In this document: positions 44,806-56,545 of the stretch, piece by piece
Numbering within the stretch: the stretch's first letter is position 1
Layout: every line of letters begins with the position of its first letter
NCBI GenBank assembly: GCA_914767715.1
Contig: OU612071.1
Coordinates: 18,784,948-18,844,947 of the forward strand
Origin: Membranipora membranacea
Lineage: Eukaryota; Bryozoa; Gymnolaemata; Cheilostomatida; Membraniporidae
Length of the DNA: 60,000 nucleotides
Direction: 5' to 3'
Program-made: the position numbers and the translations under genes
Notes under the pieces: model-generated
Database searches by the model: none
What the model was told of the DNA's origin: nothing
The model's input: only the letters and a program-made list of their open reading frames with translations

Positions 44806-45498
44806 ATGAATCTGGTTTTATATATAGAGATTGCACAGTCCACGATACACTCAGTGACATGTGATATTATTGTTCACAATGTGCAAAGATTATGCAGCAA
44901 GCTGTCTGACATCCACGTTACAAATGACAAAAAGGCTAAAGTACTTTGTTTGACAGAAACGTGGCTGTCTTCAAATATTACTAACGATGACATATCACTA
45001 GATGGTTTTAACTTGATAAGGCGTGACAGGCGAACCACAAACTGTAGGGGAGGTTCTGCGCTATATATAATGAATGGTATATCTTATCAGCAAGTAACTT
45101 GCCCTGAATTGACTGAAAACATTGAAGTTGTGATGGCAAAGCTGTCAATGAATGACAAGTCGATCGTTGTTGGCTGTATGTACCGCCCTAAAACTGTGAA
45201 TTTAGAGTCGACTCTCATTTATATAAACCAATGTATTAATATTGCCGAGGAGCTACACGATGTTGATCTAATTGTTATGACGGGTGACTTGAATGAAAAC
45301 CTATATGCAGATGGTATCCATGCTATTTATGATCTTTTTTCACAACAAGGATTTACACAGCTGGTAGAAGACGGCACTTACATATCTGGCAGTCTCCTTG
45401 ATGTGGTCTATGTTAAAGGAGATTATGACTGTTTAGACTGCCAAGTAGAACAGACATACTTTTCAGATCATGATACAGTGATAATCAATATCACCTAG
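44785..45498 (+). CDS. Helentron endonuclease domain (endonuclease/exonuclease/phosphatase fold)
   Basis: A 237-codon open frame, fused to the helicase in the living element and now offset by a frameshift at its start. VHNVQRLCSKLSDI holds the metal-binding Asn. LCLTETWLSS holds the catalytic Glu. GGSALYIMNG, VVGCMYRPK, VMTGDLNENL (Asp/Asn pair), GSLLDVVYV and YFSDHDTVIIN (Asp-His pair) follow in family order. All key residues are present. Presence of this domain marks the element as a Helentron rather than a classic Helitron. A hairpin ATCTCA-GCAGT-TGAGAT lies at 45690-45706 in the possible 3' end. Confidence 0.85.
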   Translation: MDYFKITMNLVLYIEIAQSTIHSVTCDIIVHNVQRLCSKLSDIHVTNDKKAKVLCLTETWLSSNITNDDISLDGFNLIRRDRRTTNCRGGSALYIMNGISYQQVTCPELTENIEVVMAKLSMNDKSIVVGCMYRPKTVNLESTLIYINQCINIAEELHDVDLIVMTGDLNENLYADGIHAIYDLFSQQGFTQLVEDGTYISGSLLDVVYVKGDYDCLDCQVEQTYFSDHDTVIINIT

Positions 45499-46070
45499 AT
45501 TGACTAGCTTGTAAATGTCCAAGCCAATGACTACATAATATTGAACCCAATTTTTATAACCTATTAATATTTTCGCTTAAAATAATGTTTAACCATGAGC
45601 TGGTAACCGTCAATAGACGTTACAAGCATCCATTATCTCGCATTGATGCCAAGAGTAAAAGTCATAAAGTTGAGGTATACTACATTCCATCTCAGCAGTT
45701 GAGATAGAAACAATTGTAATCTAAGCGCTTTTTATGTAACTTGTATTGCAAATGTGATATATTTATTATTATTGTATTAGCAAAATTATGACAAGCTGAC
45801 CCAGAAATTAAGTATAATTAATCTTTGAATCAATCTGTCTTTATCTATTGTAGATTAGAAGAAAGAAACAATACCTTTGTGGGGCAACATTCTTACCCGA
45901 ATCCGGGGTTCTTTGCCTGGGTACGTGATCTCACATTTTGGTTCGATATCTCCAAATGTGGCTTTACATTCCCATGCAAAACCTCATATAATCTTCTGAG
46001 TTAGCTAACATTGAGCTAGGTGAGCATCAGAAATGAGTCGAGTTTACGCATGACATGAACAGATATCTAG
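45499..46070. other. Region after the Helentron
   Basis: The 3' terminus of the Helentron should lie here. I see a short hairpin at 45690-45706 but no sure end. No gene is seen. Confidence 0.35.
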
Positions 46071-46074
46071 GTCA

Positions 46075-46680
46075 TATGACATGACATGACGCATGATCAA
46101 ACTGTTAATCAGCGGCTACTCCCTGATTATGGCAGCCATATTGGATATCGGGTCATGTGTCATCAAAATTGATGATGTCATGAGGTTCGGTATATGCCAT
46201 AACCCCCATATCCCAAGTTTTAACTCAATCGCATGATGAGAACTGCTAATCGGCAGCAATTAACTGTCTATGGTGGCCATATTGGATTTCGGGTCATGTG
46301 ACATTAAAATTGATGATGTCATCAGATTCGGCATATGTCATAGGCCCAAAATCCCAAGTTTTAACTCAATCGCATGATAAGAACTGTTAATCGGCAGCCA
46401 CTTCCTGTTCATGGTGGCCATATTGGATATCGGGTCATGTGACATGAAAATTGATGATGTCATAAGACTCGGTATGTGTCATTACCCCTATATCCCAAGT
46501 TTTAACTCAATCGCATCATAAGAACTGTTAGTTAGCTGCAATTTACAGTATATGGCGGCCATTTTGTATTTCGGGTCATGTGACATCATAGGCGATGATG
46601 TCATCAGATTCGGTATATGTCAAAACCCCCATATCCCAAGTTTTAACTCAATCGCATGATTCGTTCTCAAGATATCATCA
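46075..46680 (+). repeat. Minisatellite of ~140-bp units, four copies
   Basis: The anchor GGCCATATTGGAT(A/T)TCGGGTCATGTG recurs at about 46137, 46278, 46418 and 46559, a period of 140-141 bp. Each unit also has GATGATGTCAT, a TCGGTATATGTCAT-like part and ATCCCAAGTTTTAACTCAAT followed by CGCATGAT. The fourth unit has the most changes. Confidence 0.9.
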
Positions 46681-46881
46681 ATATAAACGTCAAAACCTCC
46701 TTCACTAATTAGTCTAATTAGCGAGTGTTACATAACAATTCAAAAATTCATTTAGTAATTTCTCATCTAGTCATATGGAACTATGTTGTGACAAAGTTAC
46801 ATAAAATTGTGTCTGGTAGTTCTTGACTTATAGAGGCCCAAAAAGTGTTGCAAAAATAATAATAAATCCAACCAAAACAAA

Positions 46882-46908
46882 AGTCATACAACTAAAAGTT
46901 GTATGACT
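46882..46908. repeat. Perfect hairpin AGTCATACAACT
   Basis: A 12-bp stem (AGTCATACAACT and AGTTGTATGACT) with a 3-base loop, at the left edge of the duplicated kinase-like block. Confidence 0.75.
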
Positions 46909-47565
46909 AATAATATCTATAAACACATCGATGCTCTCAATACTCTACGACTCTCTGTATCACATGAGCCTGATGCATCCTTATGTTGTTCAGTTTCTCG
47001 GCCTAACACAGGATTTGGACTGCATTGGATTGGTTTCAGAGTGGTACTAGAGCAACCTCTCAACCGTGTCTACTATGAATACCACAAGAGTCACAGAAGA
47101 AGTATTTTGTCCCATTGTAATAAAAATCATCAGTTTAGAAGGAAATGGGACGATGAAAAATTTGTATTATTGTCGGTCAAACTTGTTTATAAATCTTAAT
47201 TTTTGAATAGTAGAACAAGAAAATTAGGCTTTTCGCACAAGCACCATAAGTTCATCTCACAGTCATTGGATGAACAATGAAGGTGACACACCAAGTGACA
47301 ACAAGGCCGCCATAAACCTTGCCCAGTGGCTCCTTCGTGTGGGCCGTGGGGCAAGGCTAGTCCGCCATGATATGTGAAAACATTCATATTCTATTACTTT
47401 CATCCTTATTGAAATCTATATTCTCAGGTGTTCCGTTCTGCTCTTACTATATTTTGATGTTGCTTTAGGAGGACCTGCAAGCTGATTCTGCAGCTGCAAA
47501 CTCAAGATTATATGGCATGACAGAATATGGTTCTGCTGATGGAATGTATTGCTACAGAAGGATGG
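46909..47565 (+). pseudogene. Kinase-like exon relic, copy 1, with two further conserved exons
   Basis: SLMHPYVVQFLGLTQDLDC and IGLVSEWY (46966-47047) match the middle of the N-lobe of a protein kinase, where HPN(I/V)VxFxG is followed by hydrophobic-x-x-E-(W/Y/F). A TAG follows at 47048, and the splice acceptor seen in copy 2 is mutated here (CACATG for TTACAG). Two more stretches conserved in both copies are GDTPSDNKAAINLAQWLLRV (near 47275-47370) and the exon from 47469 (EDLQADSAAANSRLYGMTEY). The catalytic loop and DFG are not found. It is a dead fragment. Confidence 0.55.
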
Positions 47566-47653
47566 TAGAGGCTATAGAGGTAATGGGACAGAGATTCTCT
47601 ATTTCAATGCACAAAAAAAGAGATTTTAAGACAAAAACCTATGCACCTATTGT

Positions 47654-49308
47654 TTGACCACCAGATATTACAAGCATCAGCTATCTCCTGATTTTAATAG
47701 AAAAGTTGTGGTACTGTTTACTTGGGAAGATGGATCAGATTTACCTTCACCATATATCATAATTATTTATTGTTTCAAAAAAGAGCCACACGCAATAGAA
47801 GTTCAGGCACATGGGAACAGCAGAAAGAGGAAGCTGTTCAACCCCGCCAAGAAGTCCACAAAAAGCAGAATAAATCAGCTTACATGCTCCGGAACGAGTC
47901 CGAAAAGCATTTATGCTTCAATCATATCAGAGGAAGGGGCTATCTGAGGGCAGATAACAGCTCTTCCTTCCCGCGAAGCATGCAACATATTTATGATCGA
48001 GTCGAGAGAGCCAGACTCAGGTGTATTGGCAGTGAATGAGGGACCAAACCTAGTCATTGTCCTTGCCTATCATTGGCAACTGGACCTTCTGTCAATGTGT
48101 GTGACCGATGAATACTTAAGATCTATTGTAGGAATCAATGTGGTTTTTAACTGCACCCCCTTCATAGTTACCCTTCTGACATTGAAGCACCCTCTGCTGA
48201 CAAAAACTTCGACAGGCAAAACCCCTAGCCTCCTAGGGCCTGTTTGTACATCTGACTGCCAGAAAACAGAAGTCTTTGAATCCTTTGCTCGGGCTTTAAC
48301 ATCAAGAAAGAAGGCAGTGGTAGACGGAAAGCTAATACTTGGCAGCGACAGTCAAACTGCCATAATGGAAGATTTTGCTGAACCTTTTAGTAATGTGCAG
48401 CACATTCTCTGCACAAGGCATGTAGAGACGAACTTAAGGAGAAAATTGATGAGTGTAAGCACTATTGCAACAACATAACTGCTAGATGATATTCTGTATG
48501 GAAAGATGCCCTTGCCAATTGCACAGAAGGTGCCTTCGATGAAAATCTAGAACTCCTCAGGGAAAAGTGGGAGAGTTTCAGCCCAGGATTCTTCAAATGG
48601 TTTAAAAAATTTCAGGCTAGCAAGTTTAAGAAAGGAGTCAATCATTCGGCACGTCAAGCCGCAGGCCTTTGCCTAGATGAGGTCTACTATAATAATACCA
48701 GTGAGGCTATAAACAATGTGTTAAAACATGAGATGAATGCAAAATCCACTCAGAGGGACTTGTACAAAAACTTTGCAAAACTGTCACAGCAGGCCCTGAC
48801 AGATATTGAACTAAGCATTATTGATCATGGTTCACTATCTCTATTAGCTAAGTATAGGCCTCAGCTGCAGGTAAAATCCCAAACATGGGAAGCTATGACA
48901 GAAAAAGAGAGTGAAATGAAGCGGCAGAAACTCCTTACAAGGAAAGTGAGCAGGCCAAGAAAGTATGGTAGACCTACATCAAGGAGCGACATACTTAAAC
49001 CTGGTTCGAGGAAGAGCAGAAAGCCTCACCAGAAGATAAGAATCAGACAGAACAGGAATAGGTGCCTCTCAAAGGTACATAAGCTTAGAGATTATTTCCA
49101 CCTCTGTCGCTCAACAACAATTAAAACAGACCAGAAATGCCACCAATGTTCTGGGGAAATCAAGAAGTTCAAGCAAGGTATTGACTCCTTGTTAACTAGG
49201 GGGTATTACATAGACGAAAATAAAAAGAAACAAGTTTGCGTCGTCCATCTAAAATGCCTGTCACGCAGCTTGTTTTATAGAAGAAAACTCACAAATGCCT
49301 ACTGACTG
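47654..49308 (+). pseudogene. MULE (Mutator-like) transposase
   Basis: The N-terminal part has EVQAHGNSRKRKLFNPAKKS and PKSIYASIISEEGA. After frameshifts near 47940 and 48030 comes the catalytic core. The place of the first Asp reads VGINVVFNCTPFIVTLLTLK, where GxDxTFN is usual, so that Asp appears lost. GKTPSLLGPVCTSDCQKTEV, LILGSDSQTAIMEDFAEPF (second Asp) and NVQHILCTRHVETNLRRKL follow. After a stop at 48476 and a frameshift near 48500 comes SARQAAGLCLDEVYYNNTSE then AINNVLKHEM, and a basic tail to TGA-like ends at 49305. MULE transposases cut and paste DNA through a DDE core. This copy is inactive. Confidence 0.8.
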
Positions 49309-51623
49309 AGGAGCACATTGACCTGTTACCTGACGCAGATTATGCTGCGGACACCGACAGCAATGAATGACTGACGACCATTAATAAATGTCTGCCCAAC
49401 AAAGAATTGTGCAAGCTAAATTTCCTAAACCAAAAGCTAAGTAAGTGTCCTTTTCAATCTGACTGTAAAATATTTTGTGAGCTTATCATCTCTTTTTGTT
49501 AAAGAGTATTTCTTATTTTGAGCATGTGTTATCATTTTTTTGCTGCTTCAAAGTCATACTGCTGTAAAGTTGCAGAAGCTCGCTTATTTACCCCTTACTT
49601 TGCCAGTGCCGTTACTGTCATAAATCAATCCGAAATCAATACAGTTTGTTGGAAGAAAGAACACAGTATTTTGGTGAAATATCAACCTTTATCTCAGTGA
49701 CAGTGAGCAACATTGATGTACAATTCAACACCAAAACGTATGTGGATTTTGCTCAACACCAAAGATACTTAAACTTGAGCAATCCAAATGACATGAGATT
49801 GAGATTCAGTAATCGTGAGATATCGACATATACTATAGCTATTCAAGGATTGAGCGCTACCATTTATAGCTGCAAGCAGCAACCATGCAATAAGTGGCCA
49901 TCTGACAAATTTTCTCAAAAATTATACCTGTACTATACTAATACTAGAGATTCGCGTTTGAGTTATTTTATTGTTTCCGGGAGTTCCTACTGCGCAGTTG
50001 TTTCATACTTCACATTTGTTTCTTTCACCTTCATGAGCCCTCACTCCTTTGATCCCAATATACTGCTTTGGTTTCTACATCAGTGTTTTGGGACATCATA
50101 TCTTTTCCCCATTGATGTAAAGTTTCAAAAGATGTCGCTTTGAAACATATTGTTGAGGGCACCTTGGTAAAGCTCACTGTGGGAAGCATTTCACTATCAA
50201 TTTGATATTGCATAAGTAAACACATGACAGGATCTTGAAATTCAGCCAGGATCAGTGATCACTTTGCATTGGTTATCATTCTGGATCAATTGGATTATAT
50301 TGATGGGTAAACAAGAGAAAAGAGTCTCCGGCAGATCCACCACAATTGCGAGACGAATGCTGTCTCTGCCTTGGTAAGTAAGTATTATTTAAAACTTCAG
50401 TTCAACATTTTAAAAGTTACCTGCATTATAAGAAAATAAAAATGATCAGTAGTGCCATCGGAAGGCAAATTGTGTACTTTATGATCCAGTGTCCACAAAA
50501 GATAATATCTGCTGATTGATTTTACAAACAACAGGCTGTTAAAAGCTGGGGATGGGGTTGTAGTTCATTTTCTATGCGTTGAGATCAATTTTTGAGGAAA
50601 GAAATATTTTCCAAATTTTCCAAAATAACTTTTTTCAATTGAGTTCTACCAAAAAGACTCATAATGATACAGTGGTGATGTCTCAATGTCTTTCCAGGAG
50701 TTTTTTTAGCATCATCATGAAATGGGTCAGTTTTTTTAAATTGCAACACCCAGATTTTCACATCATTTTTTACAATTCCAACTCCTGAGACCTAAGAAAT
50801 GCCAAGTCAGCCAAAATTTTCACACCACTGTAGTCTTATAGCATAGAGGAACAATTAAAAGCATAATACTTACTGTGCTGAGTGTATTTTAACATTTAAT
50901 TGATTAAATACCAGGATAAATGCCGAACAATTTATAAGCTGCCTTAAGCCTTAAAGCCTAAAATCCTTTCACTTTGACTTTAATTTATGCTTATATTTTG
51001 TGCTTTAAATATTGATTTTTCATTTTTATTTGATGTAATGATTCATGTTATGCACTCAAGATTTAATAATAATCAATAATCCTATTGAAACTGACCTCAG
51101 AGAAACGTAAATGATAATATTTCATAGCTATACACTACTTCCGGTCAGAAATCCAAAGGTAAGAAATCAATCCTATTTTCATGAAGGTTTGTTTGAATTG
51201 TATTCCTTCAATGATCAGTCTTGCAGTGTTTGTACCACCCTAGTCATTGAGTATTGCTCTCCTCTACCAGAGGGAGCAGTTAAATATCCCATGTATTGAG
51301 TGCAGGGATACTAAGTGATGCTGGAAGACAACAGCTGCTACTCCTCTCTCTTAGTTTTGAACAAGCAGTAACAGTGTTTTAAAATTTGAGTGTAGCTGAG
51401 TTGTTGAGGAGTCTTTTTATTTTTCTTGTGGATGAATAGACAAATTCAGTGACCACTTCTACCAGTTTTGATGACTTCCTGCTCCTACAAATGCAGCATG
51501 ACCTTGAAATAACCAAGACATGAAATTATTTGAGAAACAAAGCTTTATTTTTATAATTGGACTGTTCTACTTACATTCAATTAAAATACTACACTTTCAT
51601 GACATTTTATGCCCTGGGATGCC
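49309..51623. other. Stretch without convincing genes
   Basis: A 165-codon plus frame (49646-50143, MLEERTQYFGEISTFISV...) and a minus frame at 50225-50031 (CFKATSFETLHQWGKDMMSQ) overlap. Neither is recognised. The rest is AT-rich without repeats that I can see. Confidence 0.3.
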
Positions 51624-53463
51624 TTCCAACACCAAGAGTAAGAGGGAGAGTCGAAATGAGTATCAAAAGCAGTGGAGAGCGCATCAGGCAGAGGGTGTGA
51701 GAACGAAAAAAAGAAACGAACAACGACACAGGTCAACATCAACTCAGCTAAATTCAGTTGGCCTCAAAAAGTCGAGGGAAAGAAAAGCTGAAAGTGACAT
51801 TGTCAAAGCTACAACAAGTATGATCAGCACAGATAATGATGCGAGAAAATCTCTGCTTCCAGAGCTTTCAGCCACTGCCTGTAACAAAATGTCTGTATCA
51901 AGTGTGCTGAAAATCAACCGCAGTGCATTCTACTACAAGTCAAAGAAGGGCGCTAACCCACGAATTTCTAAATGTATGATCCAGGATGTGCTAAATTCTA
52001 TAATCATGAGGATATTATCACCACATATCCCAATAAGTCCAAATGTGGGGTAATACATGTAATGAAATACTCACGCAAACGAACATTTCAAATGTTCAGG
52101 GAGGAAGCAACCCATCCAATAAGTAAGACATCATTTGGTAAGCTGAAGCCATGTAAAGCTAATGAAATCAGCCAAGTGGCTGCAGTGCTTGTGCGAAATA
52201 TGTGACAATGTTACAAAGCTAGCCAGATCAATAAAGCTGTCGTTCCAGAGGTCAGCACCTCCAGCACCATCCTACATGTCTGATGAACTTACCCTGGCCA
52301 AGCATTGTGTGTTTGACATTACAACTTCGATTGTCTAGATAGAAAATGTTCCAAATGTTCATCATCTCAAATCTTTCCTGACTTTGCAGAGTGGATTCAA
52401 GACAATGTCAGTGACAAGGTGAAAAGGAATCACTCTAAAATTGTGATGCTAGTATGCAGAATGGAAAAACTAAATTCAAATTGTACATTATTTAGAAAAA
52501 GGGAGTTTAAATCGCAAAATGGATATAATGAAATATGTCAAACGGTCACGAATGGTGGTAGATGTCGTTGGCAAGGATGTCAAAAAGCTATAAAAAAGTG
52601 GAGATTTATGGCTATCGATGGGAGGTAGTCTCAGAGTTACAATCTCAGTTGCAGTTCTATCCTAAGCACATATACCATGCAGTAACGCGACTCTCGGCAT
52701 TCAAAAACTGCCAAGCTAATTTACAGTGTACAGAGGCAGCAGTGATCGTTGACTTTGCTGAAAACTATGTGGCCCGTCAATTTGCAGAGTCACAGTCATG
52801 CTATTTTGGACGGAATTCTGTTACGATTCACCCAATGGTTATTATCATGAAAAACCAAACACCAGTTGTACGGGACTCTGTGGTTGTGATCAGTGATGAT
52901 CTAAAACATGATGCCTGCTCTGTCAAGAATTTTCTTACAGTACTGAGCACCCACATCTCCATGTCATATCCCGAGGTCACCAGCTTGGTGATCTGGTCTG
53001 ACGGTTGCTCCTACCAATACAAATCAAGGATCCAACTGTACAACATATCTCAATCATTTGGTTTAAATCACCACGTTACGTGGAACTGGTTTGGCAGCAG
53101 GCACGGTAAGGGAGAGAGCGATGGTGAGAGTGCCGTAGTGAAAAATTACTTAGATAATTCTATCAAGAGTGAGCAGCGGGTGGTCCATGATACAAAGTCA
53201 GCGTTCCAAATGCTAAGAGGCTCACACCTCAACAACCCTGATGGTGAATCCAGGAGGCATTTTTATTTTGTGGATGCTGCTAGTAATGAAAATATCAGAC
53301 AAGATACTCCAAGTAGTGTTGTTCCAGTGCCAGGAGTCAGGAGTATACATCAGGCCAAAGCAATCCCTGGTAGCAGTTTACTCTATCGGCGCTCCTCATG
53401 CTATTGTACCAATGATGATGAATGTAAGCACAGTGATCTTCCCAAAAAATTCACCTATCCTGG
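51624..53463 (+). pseudogene. DDE-like transposase of the VDFAENY...SDG...GSRHGK family
   Basis: The N-terminus is basic (MPSNTKSKRESRNEYQKQWR). Next come FYNHEDIITTYPNKSKCG and ISKTSFGKLKPCKANE, then two Cys clusters (LCEICDNVTKLARSIKL near 52190; DCLDRKCSKCSSSQIFPDFA near 52350). The long open part at 52562-53467 has AAVIVDFAENYVARQFAES, then HPMVIIMKN, VVVISDDLKHDACSVKNFL, LVIWSDGCSYQYKSRIQLY and NWFGSRHGKGESDGESAVVK. Asp residues in the first and fourth blocks could be the DDE core. I know this pattern from many uncharacterised invertebrate proteins and cannot name the superfamily. Frameshifts near 51972, 52187 and 52320 break the front. The frame ends at CCTG|GTTAGT, a possible donor, at 53461-53463. 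Confidence 0.65.
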
Positions 53464-53700
53464 TTAGTAGACAATCGGTTTTATAATCTTTGCTCTTTTC
53501 TGTATTGTAGACTGGACTTTAATTAATGAGGCTAAGTATCAGGTGAATAGTGCATGGTGATGAAACTTGGTAAATTCTAAACCTGCTTGTTTGCTCGCTT
53601 GCTTTGCTTCTGTCATTCACTGGAAGGCTTACCTGCTCCTGTACTGTTGCTGGATTTATTAAAATTATGACTAAAATTATGTATGATCTTGTCTCTGTAG

Positions 53701-54354
53701 CAGAAAAATCGGTATCAGATATACTTATGACGTTGGGAGAAGAGGATGCCAGTGAAGCAGAGAGCCTAGTGAGTGATCTGTTTGGCTGGAATGCTACTTT
53801 ACCGTTGCCTGTTAGTTCTGAAATGTTTAAGTCATCAATAGTTTTGGATGGATCATTTTTCACCAACAGGCTTATAACATCCCATATTATGTTCACTATA
53901 GTGGAGCGAGAATGACAGTGAGGATAGTGAGGAGGAGACCCAGGAATTGAATAAAGTGGTGGAGCCGGGACAACAGATGAGGGAGTTGATGTGAACAAGG
54001 TGAGGATTGGTTTCTTGAACGGCCATACAATAATTTTGTGTGATTTTTTCTCAGTACTACACAGTCTGATTTGGATGTGGCTTTTTTTTAGTTTATACGG
54101 GAAAACCCAGATATATTCTCAGTGGATTCTGAAGAGGAGGAGGAAGAGTTTGACGATACAGTGTTTGACACGCCATGGGTGAGTAAAATACATACATGCA
54201 ATAAAGGTGACTTGCTGTGCCGAAAATATGGTGCAGTGCCAACCTAATTGTCAGCAACTCAAATTATTTTCTGGGATATTTTGTTCTTGAATGAATCATT
54301 TAATCACATGAAAACAAAATTTTCTTTTCTTTACCAATCCAGGAAGAGTTTTGA
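53701..54354 (+). CDS. 3' exons of an acidic protein ending EEF
   Basis: After acceptor GTCTCTGTAG, 53701 opens EKSVSDILMTLGEEDASEAE then SLVSDLFGWNATLPLP. Its phase fits the donor at 53462, so it may continue the transposase-like gene upstream. Exon 54092-54178 (acceptor TTTTTTTAG, donor TGG|GTGAGT) encodes FIRENPDIFSVDSEEEEEEF then DDTVFDTPW. The last exon, 54343-54354, encodes EEF and a stop. The part between 53902 and 53999 (ENDSEDSEEETQELNK, later GTTDEGVDVNK) needs a frame change, so it holds an indel or a missed border. The acidic C-terminus ending EEF resembles ligands of CAP-Gly domains; whether that matters is unknown. Confidence 0.45.
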
Positions 54355-54431
54355 AGTCAGATGGATGGAGAAAAAGTGGACAGAGGCAAAGATGATTCTT
54401 GATACATTATGTTTTATTCTGTTTTCAAATT

Positions 54432-54437
54432 AATAAA
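54432..54437 (+). terminator. Poly(A) signal AATAAA
   Basis: It lies 78 bp after the stop codon of the EEF exon and marks a likely 3' end. Confidence 0.55.
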
Positions 54438-54639
54438 GTTATGAATTCATGAATAATATTGTTTGTCATTTCTCTATATGACTTGTTGCTGCCAACGTTG
54501 CGTCAAGCACTCATCGGATTGAAAAACGGATATCAAATTTGAGTTGCTGACCCTGTTAAACCTATATGACGATGTTTTGATTGCTATCGGGACATTTTTG
54601 ATTTTTGGTGAAGTTTGCACTGACCCAAATTCAAGATGT

Positions 54640-55540
54640 TAACGATTTGTGTCCCTTGGTAACACCGGTTCTAAGTGGCCTGTCGCCTACTTCTGTTCCA
54701 CAGAAGCTCATGCAGCAGAGTTGTCGGAGATTGTTGGGGAGGTGGTGGACAAGCTAGACCACTTCATTTTTAAGGTGCGTTTTTGTTATTTCCTCAATAG
54801 GGTTTTTGATTGTAAATCAGGCACAAAGGCCAGGAGTGTAGAGATTTGGCATTGGCAACGTTTCAACAGTCTGTTTTTTTGTTGACACTTTGATGGTATT
54901 TAGTTGTACTCCTTCAACAATATGCACCGAATGACAAAAGTAATATAATGATGATCATAGTTCTGACATTGTTGGGTGCAAAAAATGATGTTAATAGTTA
55001 GCAATACTCTTTCCCTTAGTTCGCATTGGACAGGAGTAGGCAATTCCAAACCATAAATAAATAACATCACATGTCTCCAATCAGGGAAGTTCCTGCTCCA
55101 ATTCATTAACACAGGTAGTTTGATATATGCCCCCTGTGTACAGATTTATACACCGTGAGCCACTACTTACATTTGCTACAGCCAAGACCATAGTTTATCA
55201 GTCAGGTAGAAGGAGAGTAAGTTCATGGATGGAGAAGCCAGCAATCGCATATTCCTTAAACTACATGGTGACAGGCAGCTTAGATCACAGGAGGCCTACA
55301 TAATCACTAACCCAAACAGGCCATCACAGGAGGTAGCTGCTGTTATGGATTCATGTGAAGGTGTTTCTAGACGATTGTAACATTATTGTTAATATATTAT
55401 GATGGTAATGATTTACCTTGATGTTATGAAAGAGAAATTTCCCTGCGAAAGTATATTGATGATATCAGCTTGATAGTGCAGAAAGATTATTCAGTGTAGT
55501 TGATCATGTTTAATACTTATGTTTTTTACAGGTATAGGAC
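54640..55540 (+). pseudogene. P-element/THAP-type transposase fragment, copy 1
   Basis: Exon ending 54774 (AAG|GTGCGT) encodes FVSLGNTGSKWPVAYFCSTE and then LSEIVGEVVDKLDHFIFK. This matches the part before the first catalytic Asp in transposases of the P/THAP group (WP.A.F...; long helix). Exon 55225-55360 encodes MDGEASNRIFLKLHGDRQLR and ITNPNRPSQEVAAVMDSCEG. The DG(A/E)SNR.F block holds the first Asp, and the later MD is the second. The stretch between the exons has a donor but no sure acceptor. The remaining domains are missing. A second copy lies at 58600-59290. Confidence 0.6.
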
Positions 55541-55669
55541 ACTCAACATTTTTCTGGAAAAAGGGAATTGCTTTCAGTACCAAAATTAGGAGCTTCAGTG
55601 ATGCTAAGACAGTTCCACAAATGCCAGAGAGTGCAGTTCCGGATTGACTATGTCCTTCTTCCTTGGTAG

Positions 55670-56545
55670 GAACTTGAAGGGAGAGGAGCTGTAGCCAGAA
55701 AGGTGGAAAGGGCTAGACCGCTTCAGGGTCCTGGAGTTGAAGACCTTCAAGATCAAGCTATACCACCTGTTCCAACCACAATAATAGGAAACAAGCAAGA
55801 GCCTTTCCTAATTTATGACTATGGGAACAATAATCAGCTACTCTCCAAAGCCACAGGCTAGTTTGTGGATGGAAACTTCAGTATGATTCCACTGCTGCCT
55901 TGTGTTGCACACTGCATTGATGATTTCAGCACTTGTTTTTGTCTTTTTGCCTTTGAATTAAAATTTTTTGATCCAAGAACCGAATCAGGCGTAATTACTC
56001 TGAGAAAGAGGTACTATCAGTGTATATCTTATTTTATTCTAATCTTGTTTTACAAACTGTACTTGATATAGAATTCATCTTATAAAATCATCCCACGCAT
56101 GGAAACGGTGGAAGAGGTTTACTTACATTATTTTGCTTTTACATTGATTAAATCTTTTTTTTTGTATTTCTACCATGACAATACCATACCACCAAACTAA
56201 TCACACTTCGTCAACATCTAAATCAGACTGACTGGGTTTCTGCACCAGAGGATGTTAAGAATGTGCTTCCCATTTGAAATCTAAATATCTTCACTGAACA
56301 TACTTTATTTATATTTAGGTAGAGATGGAAATGGAGTCTCAGGCTCAGTCTACACGAGATGGGACAGAACTTCATGTGAAGCTGATGCTATACTGTTGCA
56401 TGAAGGTTGGTCTATTTGTTTATTGCTGTTTTTCATTTGTTAAAGAGTGCAGAGTGCACGTCGGCTTTGAGCTCGCCGTAATAAGCTCTGTGAGAACTAC
56501 ATTCCCAAATATCACTATTATCAGGTGTTCTACCACCTGTGCCAA
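55670..56545 (+). pseudogene. Second MULE transposase fragment, intron-containing
   Basis: After acceptor TTGGTAG, ELEGRGAVARKVERARPLQG, PFLIYDYGNNNQLLSKATG, a TAG, then FVDGNFSMIPLLP follow. The last is the MULE block W.DGTF...P with the first Asp. Exon 56453-56545 (acceptor AGTGCAG, donor CCAA|GTAAGT) encodes VHVGFELAVISSVRTTFPN and ITIIRC, equal to the DFE.A....FP...GC block with Asp changed to Gly. A stretch at 56320-56405 (VEMEMESQAQSTRDGTELH) may be another exon. This fragment differs from the MULE at 47.6 kb, which has no introns. The front part is duplicated at 59585-59870. Confidence 0.55.

Noticed and set aside
53519-53998. 159-codon minus-strand frame rich in Ser and Pro
   Set aside because: The plus strand here has acidic exons with splice borders; the minus frame mirrors GAG/GAA-rich codons.
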